NCBI RefSeq assembly: GCF_028553885.1 | Contig: NZ_CP067169.1 | Location: 1,693,501-1,757,500 of the forward strand | Origin: Paracoccus aestuarii | GTDB lineage: Bacteria; Pseudomonadota; Alphaproteobacteria; Rhodobacterales; Rhodobacteraceae | Length of the DNA stretch: 64,000 nt | Direction: 5' to 3' | Part shown: positions 37,652 through 47,435 of the stretch, piece by piece | Position numbering within the stretch: the stretch's first letter is position 1 | Layout: each line of letters starts with the position of its first letter | Program-made: the position numbers and the translations under genes | Notes under the pieces: model-generated | What the model was told of the DNA's origin: nothing | The model's input: only the letters and a program-made list of their open reading frames with translations | Database searches by the model: none

Positions 37652-38578
37652 TCAGCGCTCCTTGGGGTCGAGGGCATCGCGCAGGCCGTCGCCCACGAAG
37701 AAGAACCCGAAGAGGGTGATGACGAAGAAGAACAGCGGGAAGGCCAGCTGCCACAGCGTGCCGTAATTCATCGTGCCCGCGCCTTCCGAGATCAGCGCCC
37801 CCCAGCTTGTCAGCGGTTCCTGCACGCCAAGGCCCAGAAAGCTGATGAAGCTTTCCGTCAGGATCATCAGCGGCACCAGCAGCGTCGCATAAACCGCGAC
37901 CACGCCCAGCAGGTTCGGGACGATATGGCGGATGATGATGCGGAAGGAGGACACGCCGGTGGCGCGGGCCGCCTCGATGAATTCGCGGTTCTTCAAGGAC
38001 AGCGTCTGGCCGCGCACGATGCGCGACATATCGAGCCAGGAAATCAGGCCGATGCCCAGAAACAGCATCGACATGGACCGCCCGAACATCACCAAGAGCA
38101 GGATCAGCACGAACATGTAGGGGATCGACATCAGGATATCGACCGCCCGCATCATGATCTGGTCGGTGCGCCCGCCGACATAGCCCGCCGTCGCGCCATA
38201 GAGCGTGCCGACGATCACCGCGATGGCGGCGCCCACGACGCCCACCATCAGGCTGATCTGGGTGCCCTGCACGGTGCGCGCGAAGAGGTCACGACCCAGA
38301 TTGTCGGTGCCGAAGTAATGGCCGTTCGACAGCGACGGGCCGCCCAGTTCGGCCACCCGGCCCATGATGCTGAAATCCAGCTCCTCGCCCGACCATTGGG
38401 CGACCAGGTTGCCAAGCGCCGCGAAGAGCGTCACCAGGACCAGGATCGTCAGGCCCAGCATCGCGGCCTTGTTGCGCAGGAACCGCTTGCGGGCGTCCGC
38501 CCAGGGGCTGCGGCCCTTGACCTCGGCCTCGACCATGCGGGCCGAGAGGGATTGCATCTTCTGTTGATCGATCACCAT
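37652..38578 (-). CDS. oppC: Oligopeptide ABC transporter permease, OppC type
   Basis: An inner-membrane permease of 308 residues with the N-terminal OppC-specific region (SPWADARKRFLRNKAAMLGL) and about six helices. The EAA coupling loop is EFIEAARATGVSSFRIIIRH. GHYFGTDNLGRDLFARTVQG is the conserved first-loop signature. It lies 1 base from oppD and 4 bases from oppB. It forms the pore with OppB. Confidence 0.93.
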   Translation of the reverse strand: MVIDQQKMQSLSARMVEAEVKGRSPWADARKRFLRNKAAMLGLTILVLVTLFAALGNLVAQWSGEELDFSIMGRVAELGGPSLSNGHYFGTDNLGRDLFARTVQGTQISLMVGVVGAAIAVIVGTLYGATAGYVGGRTDQIMMRAVDILMSIPYMFVLILLLVMFGRSMSMLFLGIGLISWLDMSRIVRGQTLSLKNREFIEAARATGVSSFRIIIRHIVPNLLGVVAVYATLLVPLMILTESFISFLGLGVQEPLTSWGALISEGAGTMNYGTLWQLAFPLFFFVITLFGFFFVGDGLRDALDPKER

Positions 38579-38582
38579 GACC

Positions 38583-39506
38583 TTAGTACCTGATCTTGGG
38601 GTCGATCCATGCATAGAGCACGTCGACGATGAGGTTGAACAGGATGGTCAGCGCGCCAATCAGGATCGTCACGCCCATCATCACCGCATAATCGCGGTTC
38701 AGCGCGGAATCGACGAAGGCCTTGCCGATGCCGCCGGTCGAGAAATAGATGTCGATGACCACCGACCCGGTGATCATCGACACGAAGACCGGCCCCAGAT
38801 AGCTGATCACCGGCAGCATCGCGGGCTTCAGCGCATGGCGCAGGATGACGCGATGTTCGGGCATCCCCTTGGCGCGCGCGGTGCGGATGTGGTTCGAACC
38901 CAGCACCTCCAACATCGACGACCGGGTGATCCGCGCGATGGACGCCATGTAGCTGGTCGACAGCGCGATCACCGGCATGATCCAGAAGCTGGGATCGTTG
39001 AACGACCACCCGCCGCCGGGCAGCAGCCGGTACCAGAGCGTGAAGACCAGAACCAGCAGCGGCGCCATGACGAAGTTCGGCAGCACCTGCGCGCCGATCG
39101 AGATGCCGACGGCCAGGTAATCCAGCCAGGTATTGTGCCAGATCGCCGCGGCGACGCCCAAGGCCACGCCGGTCACGACCGCCACCACGAAGGAGGTCCC
39201 GCCATAGGTCAGCGTCACGGGAAAGCCGTTGGCGATCAGCTGGTTCACGCTGCGGTCGGGATAGACGAAGCTGGGGCCGAAATCGAAATGCACGACCACC
39301 GCGACCAGATAGTTCCAGATCTGCAGCCAGAGCGGGTCGTTCAGCCCGTATTGCGCCTCCAGGTTGGCCAGCACGGCGGGCGGCAGGGCACGTTCCCCGG
39401 TGAACGGGCCGCCGGGCGCCACGCTCATCAGGATGAACGAGAAGATGATCAGCAGCAGCAGCGTGGGAATAGCCACGGCCAGCCGCCGCAGGATGAATGC
39501 GAACAC
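38583..39506 (-). CDS. oppB: Oligopeptide ABC transporter permease, OppB type
   Basis: Permease of 307 residues with six helices and the EAA loop NHIRTARAKGMPEHRVILRH. The predicted start is GTG at 39506, giving MFAFILRRLAVAIPTLLLLI, because AGGAAAGG lies 8 bases upstream and the sequence fits the family. A TTG at 39539 would add 11 residues that include the RBS region. It is downstream of oppA across an 81-bp gap that contains a strong hairpin. Confidence 0.92.
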   Translation of the reverse strand: MFAFILRRLAVAIPTLLLLIIFSFILMSVAPGGPFTGERALPPAVLANLEAQYGLNDPLWLQIWNYLVAVVVHFDFGPSFVYPDRSVNQLIANGFPVTLTYGGTSFVVAVVTGVALGVAAAIWHNTWLDYLAVGISIGAQVLPNFVMAPLLVLVFTLWYRLLPGGGWSFNDPSFWIMPVIALSTSYMASIARITRSSMLEVLGSNHIRTARAKGMPEHRVILRHALKPAMLPVISYLGPVFVSMITGSVVIDIYFSTGGIGKAFVDSALNRDYAVMMGVTILIGALTILFNLIVDVLYAWIDPKIRY

Positions 39507-39537
39507 GCGGGGGACCTTTCCTGCGGATGTGAATACC

Positions 39538-39566
39538 AAAGGCCGGGGCAGCGAACCGCCCCGGCC
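39538..39566 (-). terminator. Intercistronic hairpin between oppA and oppB
   Basis: On the minus strand GGCCGGGGC and GCCCCGGCC form a 9-bp stem with an 8-base loop followed by TTT. It lies 22 bases after the oppA stop and before oppB. In binding-protein operons such hairpins commonly stop part of transcription or protect the upstream mRNA, so that the binding protein is made in excess. Confidence 0.65.
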
Positions 39567-39587
39567 CGTTCATGCGCGATGATGCGC

Positions 39588-41189
39588 TTACTGCTCGACG
39601 CGATAAAGGTCTTTCGCGTACCAGGTATTCAGCAGGTTCTCGCGCGGGATGCCCTTGATCGCGGGGCTGATCATCTCGTTCAGCGAATAGTGATAGACCC
39701 AGACCGCGGGGACCTCCTCGGCCAGGATCTCCTCGGCGCGCTGATAGAGCGGCGCGGTGTCATCGGCGGTGCGGGCCTCGACCAGCAATTCGTCGAATTC
39801 CGCGTTGGACCACTTGCCGCTGTTATAGCCGTCGGTGCGGAACCAGTCGAGGAAGGTCGAGGCCTCGTTGTAATCCGCGCACCAGGCATAGCGCGCGATC
39901 TCGAAGTCCTGGTTCTGCAGGCGGTCGGTATGGACGGCCCATTCGACGTTGTTCAGCGTCACCTCGATGCCGAGCGGGCGCCAGAACTGCTGGGCCGCGA
40001 CGGCTAGCAGACGGTGGCTTTCGTCGGTATTGTACTGCAGCGACAGGCGCACCGGGTTCTGCGGGCCGTAGCCTGCCTCCTCCAGCAATTCGCGCGCGCG
40101 GGCCACGCGATCCTCGTAGGGCATGTCCTCGAAGGTCTCGGAGGGTTCGGCAAAGCCCGCGATGGCCCAATGGGTCCAGCTATAGGCCGGGCGCTGGCCG
40201 CCCTGCAGGATCTGGTCGACCATCACCTCGCGGTTCAGCGACAGGGCCATCGCCTCGCGCACGCGCTGGTCCTTCAGGGCCTCCGGGCCTTTGTCCGACA
40301 GGTTGAACACATAGGCATAGGAACAGCCGCGCGGGACCGAGATCGCCTCGTCGGGGGATTCCTGCGCCAGGCGCGGATACTGGCCGGCCGGGATCTGCAC
40401 GCGGTCCAGTTCGCCCGCCTGATAGCGGGTCAGGGCGACGTTGCTGTCATTGACGGTGATGCCGCGCACGGTCTCCATCACGACATTGTCGGCGTCCCAG
40501 TATTCGGGGTTCTTCTGGAAGACGATCTCGACGCCCAGATTGTGGCTGGCTAGCGTATAGGCGCCGTTGCCGACGATGTTGCCGGGCTGGGTCCAGGCAT
40601 TGCCATGTTCCTCGACCACGGCGCGGGGCACCGGGAAGGTCGTCACATGCGACAGGGTGTTGATGAAGAAGGGCGTCGGCGTGGTCAGCGTCACCTCGAA
40701 GGTGCGGTCGTCCACGGCGCGCACGCCCAGTTCCGACGGGTCCATCTCGCCCGCGACGATCTGCGTGGCGTTCACCACGTTCATCAGCTCCATGTACCAC
40801 GCATATTCCGAGGTCGTCTCGGGCGTGACCACGCGCTGCCAGCCATAGACGAAATCCTCGGCCGTCACTGGCTCGCCGTTCGACCAGTTGGCCTCGCGCA
40901 GCGTGAAGGTATAGGTCAGGCCGTCATCGCTGACCTCGAAGCTTTCGGCCACGCCCGGGACCATCTCGCCCTGCGCGTCCTCGTTCATCAGCCCCTCGAA
41001 CAGCGACCGGATCGAGGCCGAGCCTTCGACATCGGTGTTCAGCGCCGGGTCCAGCGACTTGATCGCGTCCAGCAGCCAGTAGTTGAAATACTGGTTTTCG
41101 GCCAGCGTGTCGCCCTCGGCCACCTCGACCGCGAATGCGGGCATGGCCAGCGCGCCGATCAGCGCGGTCGTCGCAAGAAACTTGGTCAT
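39588..41189 (-). CDS. oppA: Oligopeptide ABC transporter substrate-binding protein
   Basis: A periplasmic binding protein of 533 residues (SBP family 5). The signal peptide is MTKFLATTALIGALAMPAFA, with cleavage expected after AFA. Family landmarks are LDPALNTDVEGSASIRSLFE, the conserved YTFTLREANWSNGEPVTAED, PGNIVGNGAYTL and the C-terminal WVYHYSLNEMISP. It binds peptides and delivers them to OppBCDF. The ATG at 41189 has GGAGGAG upstream. It is the first gene of the operon and diverges from cobU. Confidence 0.94.
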   Translation of the reverse strand: MTKFLATTALIGALAMPAFAVEVAEGDTLAENQYFNYWLLDAIKSLDPALNTDVEGSASIRSLFEGLMNEDAQGEMVPGVAESFEVSDDGLTYTFTLREANWSNGEPVTAEDFVYGWQRVVTPETTSEYAWYMELMNVVNATQIVAGEMDPSELGVRAVDDRTFEVTLTTPTPFFINTLSHVTTFPVPRAVVEEHGNAWTQPGNIVGNGAYTLASHNLGVEIVFQKNPEYWDADNVVMETVRGITVNDSNVALTRYQAGELDRVQIPAGQYPRLAQESPDEAISVPRGCSYAYVFNLSDKGPEALKDQRVREAMALSLNREVMVDQILQGGQRPAYSWTHWAIAGFAEPSETFEDMPYEDRVARARELLEEAGYGPQNPVRLSLQYNTDESHRLLAVAAQQFWRPLGIEVTLNNVEWAVHTDRLQNQDFEIARYAWCADYNEASTFLDWFRTDGYNSGKWSNAEFDELLVEARTADDTAPLYQRAEEILAEEVPAVWVYHYSLNEMISPAIKGIPRENLLNTWYAKDLYRVEQ

Positions 41190-41320
41190 CCCAACTCCTC
41201 CAAGTTGTGTGTCGGTGTCGTGTCGCACCGGAATGGAGCGCAGGTTTATTGAAAGCGCGCGGCTCGGCAAGCGGCGTTTCACGCTGGCCCCCGGCGGGCG
41301 GCTGTGGAAAACAGGCGCGC

Positions 41321-41851
41321 ATGAAGGATCGGGGACAGATCACGCTGGTGACCGGGGGCGCGCGGTCGGGCAAGTCGGCCTTGGCCGAACGGCTGGCTGC
41401 ACGCCATGCAATGCCCCTGATCTATATCGCCACCGCACAGCCGGGCGATGCCGAGATGGCGCAAAGAATCCTCGAACATCAAAACCGTCGCGGCGGGTCC
41501 TGGACCACGGTCGACGAGCCGTTGGACCTGGCAGGCGCGCTGGTGCGCACGGACGGGCAGGGGGTGCGGCTGGTCGATTGCCTGACGCTATGGATGGCGA
41601 ATGCGATGGGATCGGCGGATTTTGGCGCGCTGGTGGTGACGTTACGTCAGCAGTCCTGTCCTGTTATCCTGGTCACCAACGAATTGGGTCAGGGAATCGT
41701 TCCCGACAATGCGCTGGCCCGCCGCTTCCGCGACGATCACGGGCGGATGAATCAGGCTGTGGCGCAGGCGGCAGACCAGGTCTGGATGGCGGTGGCGGGA
41801 CTGCCGCTGCGGTTGAAACCCCGAAAGGACGATTTCGATGACGAGTTTTGA
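41321..41851 (+). CDS. cobU: Adenosylcobinamide kinase/guanylyltransferase
   Basis: A bifunctional enzyme of 176 residues (also called CobP) that phosphorylates adenosylcobinamide and adds GMP. The P-loop is GGARSGKS (12-19); other conserved parts are IYIATAQPGDAEMAQRILEH, with the guanylylated His in the HQNRRG region, LVDCLTLW and VTNELGQGIVPDNALARRFR. It overlaps cobT by 14 bases. The 131-bp upstream region shows no cobalamin riboswitch: the conserved GCCACTG and the required length are absent. Confidence 0.94.
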   Translation: MKDRGQITLVTGGARSGKSALAERLAARHAMPLIYIATAQPGDAEMAQRILEHQNRRGGSWTTVDEPLDLAGALVRTDGQGVRLVDCLTLWMANAMGSADFGALVVTLRQQSCPVILVTNELGQGIVPDNALARRFRDDHGRMNQAVAQAADQVWMAVAGLPLRLKPRKDDFDDEF

Positions 41852-42791
41852 TACGGAAGCGGCCGATGCCGCCCGCGCGCGCCAGGACCAGCTGACCAAG
41901 CCGCAGGGATCGCTCGGCCGGCTGGAGGAGCTGGCCGTCTTCATGGCCGGCTGGCAGGGCCGGGCGCGGCCGCGGATCGACCGGGCGCAGGCGCTGGTCT
42001 TTGCGGGCAATCACGGCGTCGCGGCCCAAGGGATCACGCCCTTTCCCCCGCAGGTGACCGCGGCCATGGTCGCCAATTTCGCGGCGGGCGGGGCGGCGAT
42101 CAACCAGCTCTGCCGCGCGGCGGATGCCCGCCTGCAGGTCGAGGCGCTGGATCTGGACCGCCCCACCGCCGATTTCACCCAAGGCCCCGCCCTGACCGGG
42201 GCCGAGCTGGACGCGGCCATGGCACGCGGCGCGGATGCGGTGGATCCTGATGCCCAGATCCTGCTGCTGGGCGAGATGGGGATCGGCAATTCCACCGTCT
42301 CGGCGGCCTTGGCGGCGGCGAGCTTCGGCGGCCGGGCCGAGGACTGGGTCGGCCCCGGCACCGGCGCCCATGGCGCGATGCTGGCCGCCAAGCAGCGCGT
42401 GGTGACCGAAGGGCTGGCCCGCCATGTCACCGTCACCACCCGCGACACGCTGCTGGCCTTTGGCGGACGCGAACAGGCGGCGATCTGCGGCGCGATCCTG
42501 CGCGCGCGCGACCTGCGCATCCCGGTGATCCTGGACGGCTTCATCTGCACCGCCGCGGCGGCGGTCCTGACCCGCGACGACCCGCAGGCGCTGGAGCATT
42601 GCCTGATCGGCCATGAAAGCGCCGAGCCGGGCCACCGCCGCCTGATCGCCGCCCTGGCCATGCGCCCCGTCCTGTCGCTGGACATGCGCTTGGGCGAGGG
42701 CACGGGCGCGGCTGTGGCCCTGATGGTGCTGCGCGCGGCGCTGGAATGCCATGACGGCATGGCCACCTTTGCCGAGGCCGGGATTGGCTAG
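41838..42791 (+). CDS. cobT: Nicotinate-nucleotide:dimethylbenzimidazole phosphoribosyltransferase
   Basis: Makes alpha-ribazole phosphate for the lower ligand of cobalamin. The 317-residue protein contains LTKPQGSLGRLEELAVFMAG, ALVFAGNHGVAAQGITPFPP, LLGEMGIGNSTVSAALAAAS, VGPGTGAHG and the C-terminal catalytic Glu (E313, TFAEAGIG), which corresponds to Salmonella E317. It starts within cobU and ends inside the start of cobS. Confidence 0.95.
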   Translation: MTSFDTEAADAARARQDQLTKPQGSLGRLEELAVFMAGWQGRARPRIDRAQALVFAGNHGVAAQGITPFPPQVTAAMVANFAAGGAAINQLCRAADARLQVEALDLDRPTADFTQGPALTGAELDAAMARGADAVDPDAQILLLGEMGIGNSTVSAALAAASFGGRAEDWVGPGTGAHGAMLAAKQRVVTEGLARHVTVTTRDTLLAFGGREQAAICGAILRARDLRIPVILDGFICTAAAAVLTRDDPQALEHCLIGHESAEPGHRRLIAALAMRPVLSLDMRLGEGTGAAVALMVLRAALECHDGMATFAEAGIG

Positions 42792-43506
42792 GCTGCATCA
42801 GCTGATCCTGGCGCTGGTCTTTCTGACGCGCCTGCCCTTGGGCCGATGGCTGCCGCCGCGCGTCCTGCCCCTGGCCGATGCGGCCTGGGCCTTTCCGCTG
42901 GCGGGCCTGGCGGTCGCGGCGCTGGCCGTGGCGCCCATGGCGCTGGCCGGGCCGGGGCTGCTGCCCGCGGCGCTGACGCTGGCGCTGATCTGCTGGCTGA
43001 CCGGCGCGCTGCACGAGGATGCCTTGGCCGATTTCGCCGATGCGGGCGGCGGGCGCACGCCCGAGGACCGGCTGCGGATCATGCGCGATTCGACCATCGG
43101 CAGCTTTGGCGCGGCGGCCTTGGTCGCGGCGCTGGCGATCCGGCTGACGGCGCTGGCGGCGGTCGGGCCATGGGCGCTGATCGGCGCGGCGGCCTTCGGG
43201 CGGGCGGTGCCGGTGGCCTTGATGCGCGGCCTGCCCCCGGCGCGGGGCGACGGGCTGGGCCATGGCGCCGGGCGCCCGTCCTTTCGCGCCGTGGCGGCGG
43301 CGCTGGTGATCGGCGCGGCGGCGCTGATCCTGACCGCGCCGGGGCCTGTCGCGGGCCTGGCCGGGGTGGTCGCGGGGGCGCTGGCGGGGCTGGCGGTGGC
43401 GCTGCGGGCGCGGCGCCTGCTGGGCGGTCAGACGGGCGACGTGCTGGGCGCCGCGATCCTGTCGGCCGAGACGGCGGCGCTGGTCGGCATGGCCCTCTCG
43501 ACCTAG
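42784..43506 (+). CDS. cobS: Adenosylcobinamide-GDP ribazoletransferase (cobalamin synthase)
   Basis: An integral membrane enzyme of about 240 residues that joins adenosylcobinamide-GDP and alpha-ribazole. The conserved acidic motif is TGALHEDALADFADAGGG, followed by RIMRDSTIGSFGAAAL, and the C-terminal half is a run of Ala/Leu-rich helices with RRLLGGQTGDVLGA. The start is uncertain. TTG at 42784, overlapping the cobT stop, gives MARLHQLILALVFLTRLPLG and matches relatives; no ATG is suitably placed. Confidence 0.88.
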   Translation: MARLHQLILALVFLTRLPLGRWLPPRVLPLADAAWAFPLAGLAVAALAVAPMALAGPGLLPAALTLALICWLTGALHEDALADFADAGGGRTPEDRLRIMRDSTIGSFGAAALVAALAIRLTALAAVGPWALIGAAAFGRAVPVALMRGLPPARGDGLGHGAGRPSFRAVAAALVIGAAALILTAPGPVAGLAGVVAGALAGLAVALRARRLLGGQTGDVLGAAILSAETAALVGMALST

Positions 43507-43526
43507 CGTCAGCGCGGCGGAAATCC

Positions 43527-43556
43527 TTGACCCGACGCCCCGGCCTGCACCATACC
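43527..43556 (+). promoter_or_regulatory. Possible promoter of the TRAP permease genes
   Basis: TTGACC (43527-43532) and CATACC (43551-43556) with an 18-base spacer lie in the 105-bp gap between cobS and the TRAP small subunit. The -10 match is moderate. Confidence 0.35.
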
Positions 43557-43611
43557 GCTTGGACGCGCTGGCCCGGACCAACACGGGCGGCGTTCTGAGG
43601 GAGGGGATAAC

Positions 43612-44241
43612 ATGGGCGGCCTGCTGGCCCTGTCGCGCGGCATCGACCGCCTTACAACCGTGATCGGCCGGTCGGTGGCCTGGCTGATCCTGCTGGCCAT
43701 CCTGGTCAGCGCCGGAAACGCCATCTCGCGCAAGCTGTTCAGCCTGTCCTCGAACGCCTGGCTGGAGGCGCAGTGGTATCTGTTCGGCGGCGCCTTCATG
43801 CTGGCCGCCGCCTGGACGCTGCTGGAGAACGAGCATATCCGCATTGACGTGATCTATGGCCGCTGGTCGCGCCGGGTCCAGCACTGGATCGACCTGATCG
43901 GCACGCTGTTCTTCCTGCTGCCCTTCACCACGATCATGCTGTATCTGACCTGGCCCGTCTTCCTGCGCAGCTGGCGCGGGGGCGAGATCTCGATGAATGC
44001 GGGCGGGCTGATGCTGTGGCCCGCACGCGGCGTGCTGATGCTGGGCTTCGCGCTGCTGTTCATCCAGGGCCTGTCCGAGCTGATCAAGAAGATCGCCGTC
44101 ATGCGCGGCCTGATCCCCGACCCCCATCACCATACCAACCCCCATGACGCCGCCGGCAAGGAGGCCGGGCTGATGACCGCCGCCCGCGATCACGACCTGG
44201 CCGGGACCAACCGCCACGACGACCCGGAGAGCCGCGCGTGA
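43612..44241 (+). CDS. TRAP transporter small permease (DctQ type)
   Basis: A four-helix membrane subunit of 209 residues. Helices are seen at about 18-38 (SVAWLILLAILVSAGNAISR), 50-70, 95-120 and 140-165, with the family sequence LEAQWYLFGGAFMLAAAWTL and LENEHIRIDVIYGRW between them. The His/Asp-rich polar tail (PDPHHHTNPHDAAGK) is longer than in typical DctQ proteins. It pairs with the large permease 44238-46025 through a GTGA overlap. The start has GGGAGGGG upstream. Confidence 0.92.
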   Translation: MGGLLALSRGIDRLTTVIGRSVAWLILLAILVSAGNAISRKLFSLSSNAWLEAQWYLFGGAFMLAAAWTLLENEHIRIDVIYGRWSRRVQHWIDLIGTLFFLLPFTTIMLYLTWPVFLRSWRGGEISMNAGGLMLWPARGVLMLGFALLFIQGLSELIKKIAVMRGLIPDPHHHTNPHDAAGKEAGLMTAARDHDLAGTNRHDDPESRA

Positions 44242-46025
44242 TCGACCTCATCGCCCATAACCTTGCGCCCATCATGTTCTTCTCGATGGTGGCGTTTCTG
44301 CTGTTCGGCTATCCGATCGCCTTCGCGCTGGCGGCCAACGGGCTGCTGTTCTTCTTTTTCGGGGTGTTCCTGACGCCGCTGTCGGACCAGGTGAACCTGG
44401 GCTGGAACCTGCTGGGCGCGCTCGGCGACCGGGTCTTCGGCGTGATGCGCAACGACACGCTGCTGGCCATCCCCTTCTTCACCCTGATGGGCATCATCCT
44501 GGAACGGTCCCGCATGGCCGAGGAATTGCTGGACACGATCGGCCAGCTGTTCGGCCCGGTGCGCGGGGGCCTGGCCTATGCGGTGATCCTGGTCGGTGCG
44601 CTGCTGGCGGCGACGACCGGGGTGGTGGCGGCCTCGGTCATCTCGATGGGGCTGATCTCACTGCCGATCATGATGCGCTACAATTATGACAAGAGCCTGG
44701 CGACCGGGGTCATCGCGGCCTCGGGGACGCTGGCGCAGATCATCCCGCCCTCGCTGGTGCTGATCGTGCTGGCCGATCAGCTGGGCCGGTCGGTGGGCGA
44801 CATGTACCGCGCCGCGATGGTGCCTGCGCTGGCGCTGGTCGGCGTCTACATGGCCTATGTGCTGGTCCTGTCGCTGCTGCGGCCCCGGGCCATGCCCGCC
44901 CTGCCGCCCGAGGCGCGGATGCTGGGATCGGGCGGCTGGTCGCTGGTCGCGGTGGCGGTGCTGGGCGTCGCGGCCTTCTGGCTGGGCCGCGCCTGGATGG
45001 AGGGCGCGGGCATCGCCAATGCCGGCATCTGGGCCGCCGCCTGCGCGGTGCTGGTCCTGCTGGTCCTGGCGCTGCTGGACCGGGGACTGGGCACGAACAT
45101 CCTGTCGCCGATGACGCGGCAGGTGATCATCGTGATGATCCCGCCGCTGGCGCTGGTCTTTCTGGTGCTGGGCACCATCTTTCTGGGCATCGCCACGCCC
45201 ACCGAGGGCGGCGCGATGGGTGCCGTCGGCGCCATGGCCCTGGCCGCGGCCAAGCGGCGCCTGTCCTTCGACGTGATGAACCAGGCGCTGCTGTCGACGG
45301 TCAAGCTGTCGGCCTTCGTGATGTTCATCCTGATCGGGGCCACGGTCTTTTCGCTGACCTATTATTCGGTCAACGGCCATATCTGGGTGCGCGACCTGCT
45401 GACGGCGCTGCCCGGGGGGCAGACGGGGTTCCTGATCTTTGCCTGCCTGATCATCTTCGTGCTGGGCTTCTTTCTGGACTTCTTCGAGCTGGCCTTCGTC
45501 ATCGTGCCGCTGCTGATCCCGGCGGCCAATGCGCTCGGGGTGGATCTGGTCTGGTTCGGGGTGATCCTGGCGATGACGATGCAGACATCCTTCCTGACGC
45601 CGCCGGTGGGGTTCGCGCTGTTCTATCTGCGATCGGTCGCGCCGCGCCGGGAATACCGCGACAAGGTCACGGGAAAGATGATGGACGCGATCACCACGCT
45701 GAACATCTATCGCGGGGCGGTGCCCTTCGTGGGGCTGCAGCTGGTGATGATCGCGGCGGTGGTGATGATGCCCCGCATGGTCATGCATTACCGCGGCCCG
45801 GCGGTCGATACGTCCACCATCCGCATCCAGATCCCCGCATCGGGGGGCCTGGGCGGCAGCGGGGCCAGCCAAGGGGGCAGCGGCGTCGGCACGCTCGGGG
45901 GGCTGGGCGGATCGCCCTTCGGCCAGCCGGCCAGCCCCGCCACGCCCGCGGCCCCCGCGCCGGGCGGTGGCTTGGGTGGCGGGCTGGGCCTGGGCGGCCC
46001 GCCGCCGGGTCTGGGTGGAAACTGA
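44238..46025 (+). CDS. TRAP transporter large permease (DctM type)
   Basis: The 595-residue transport subunit of a Na+-driven TRAP system. It is larger than classical DctM (about 430) and matches the long subfamily that goes with TakP-like binding proteins for 2-oxo acids or mannitol/chloroaromatic compounds. It has 12 or more helices, with signatures NDTLLAIPFFTLMGIILERS, ASGTLAQIIPPSLVLIVLAD and ATPTEGGAMGAVGAMALAAA. The last 65 residues are an unusual Gly/Pro/Ala-rich cytoplasmic-type tail. The start is GTG inside the previous stop. A 28-bp palindrome follows. Confidence 0.92.
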   Translation: MIDLIAHNLAPIMFFSMVAFLLFGYPIAFALAANGLLFFFFGVFLTPLSDQVNLGWNLLGALGDRVFGVMRNDTLLAIPFFTLMGIILERSRMAEELLDTIGQLFGPVRGGLAYAVILVGALLAATTGVVAASVISMGLISLPIMMRYNYDKSLATGVIAASGTLAQIIPPSLVLIVLADQLGRSVGDMYRAAMVPALALVGVYMAYVLVLSLLRPRAMPALPPEARMLGSGGWSLVAVAVLGVAAFWLGRAWMEGAGIANAGIWAAACAVLVLLVLALLDRGLGTNILSPMTRQVIIVMIPPLALVFLVLGTIFLGIATPTEGGAMGAVGAMALAAAKRRLSFDVMNQALLSTVKLSAFVMFILIGATVFSLTYYSVNGHIWVRDLLTALPGGQTGFLIFACLIIFVLGFFLDFFELAFVIVPLLIPAANALGVDLVWFGVILAMTMQTSFLTPPVGFALFYLRSVAPRREYRDKVTGKMMDAITTLNIYRGAVPFVGLQLVMIAAVVMMPRMVMHYRGPAVDTSTIRIQIPASGGLGGSGASQGGSGVGTLGGLGGSPFGQPASPATPAAPAPGGGLGGGLGLGGPPPGLGGN

Positions 46026-46032
46026 CACGGAA

Positions 46033-46060
46033 AAGGGGGCCGGCGATCGCCGGCCCCCTT
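46033..46060. terminator. Palindromic bidirectional terminator
   Basis: A 28-bp perfect palindrome centred on GCGATCGC, with arms beginning AAGGGGGCCGGCG, lies 7 bases after the large permease and 19 bases before the stop of the convergent binding-protein gene. It should end transcription from both sides. Confidence 0.75.
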
Positions 46061-46079
46061 GGCATTCGGTGACGCGCGA

Positions 46080-47285
<1,206 letters not shown>

Positions 47286-47435
47286 TTAGCCCCGGTTCCC
47301 GATCTGTCGAGTGCCGAGCGCCTTTCCGCCGACGATATTTTCGCATGTCCGGGGCACGGCGCGGGCGGCGGGTGATTGTGCCCGCATTTCCCGCGCATTA
47401 ACACAAGGCTGACAGCCCACGGAAAGGAACCACAG

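Noticed and set aside
33667..41189. Antimicrobial peptide (bacteriocin) gene cluster
   Set aside because: The importer and exporter would suit one, but there is no precursor peptide gene, modification enzyme or immunity gene in the surrounding sequence.
41190..41320. Cobalamin riboswitch before cobU
   Set aside because: The region is only 131 bp, is shared with the divergent oppA leader, and lacks the conserved B12-box and GCCACTG-type elements.
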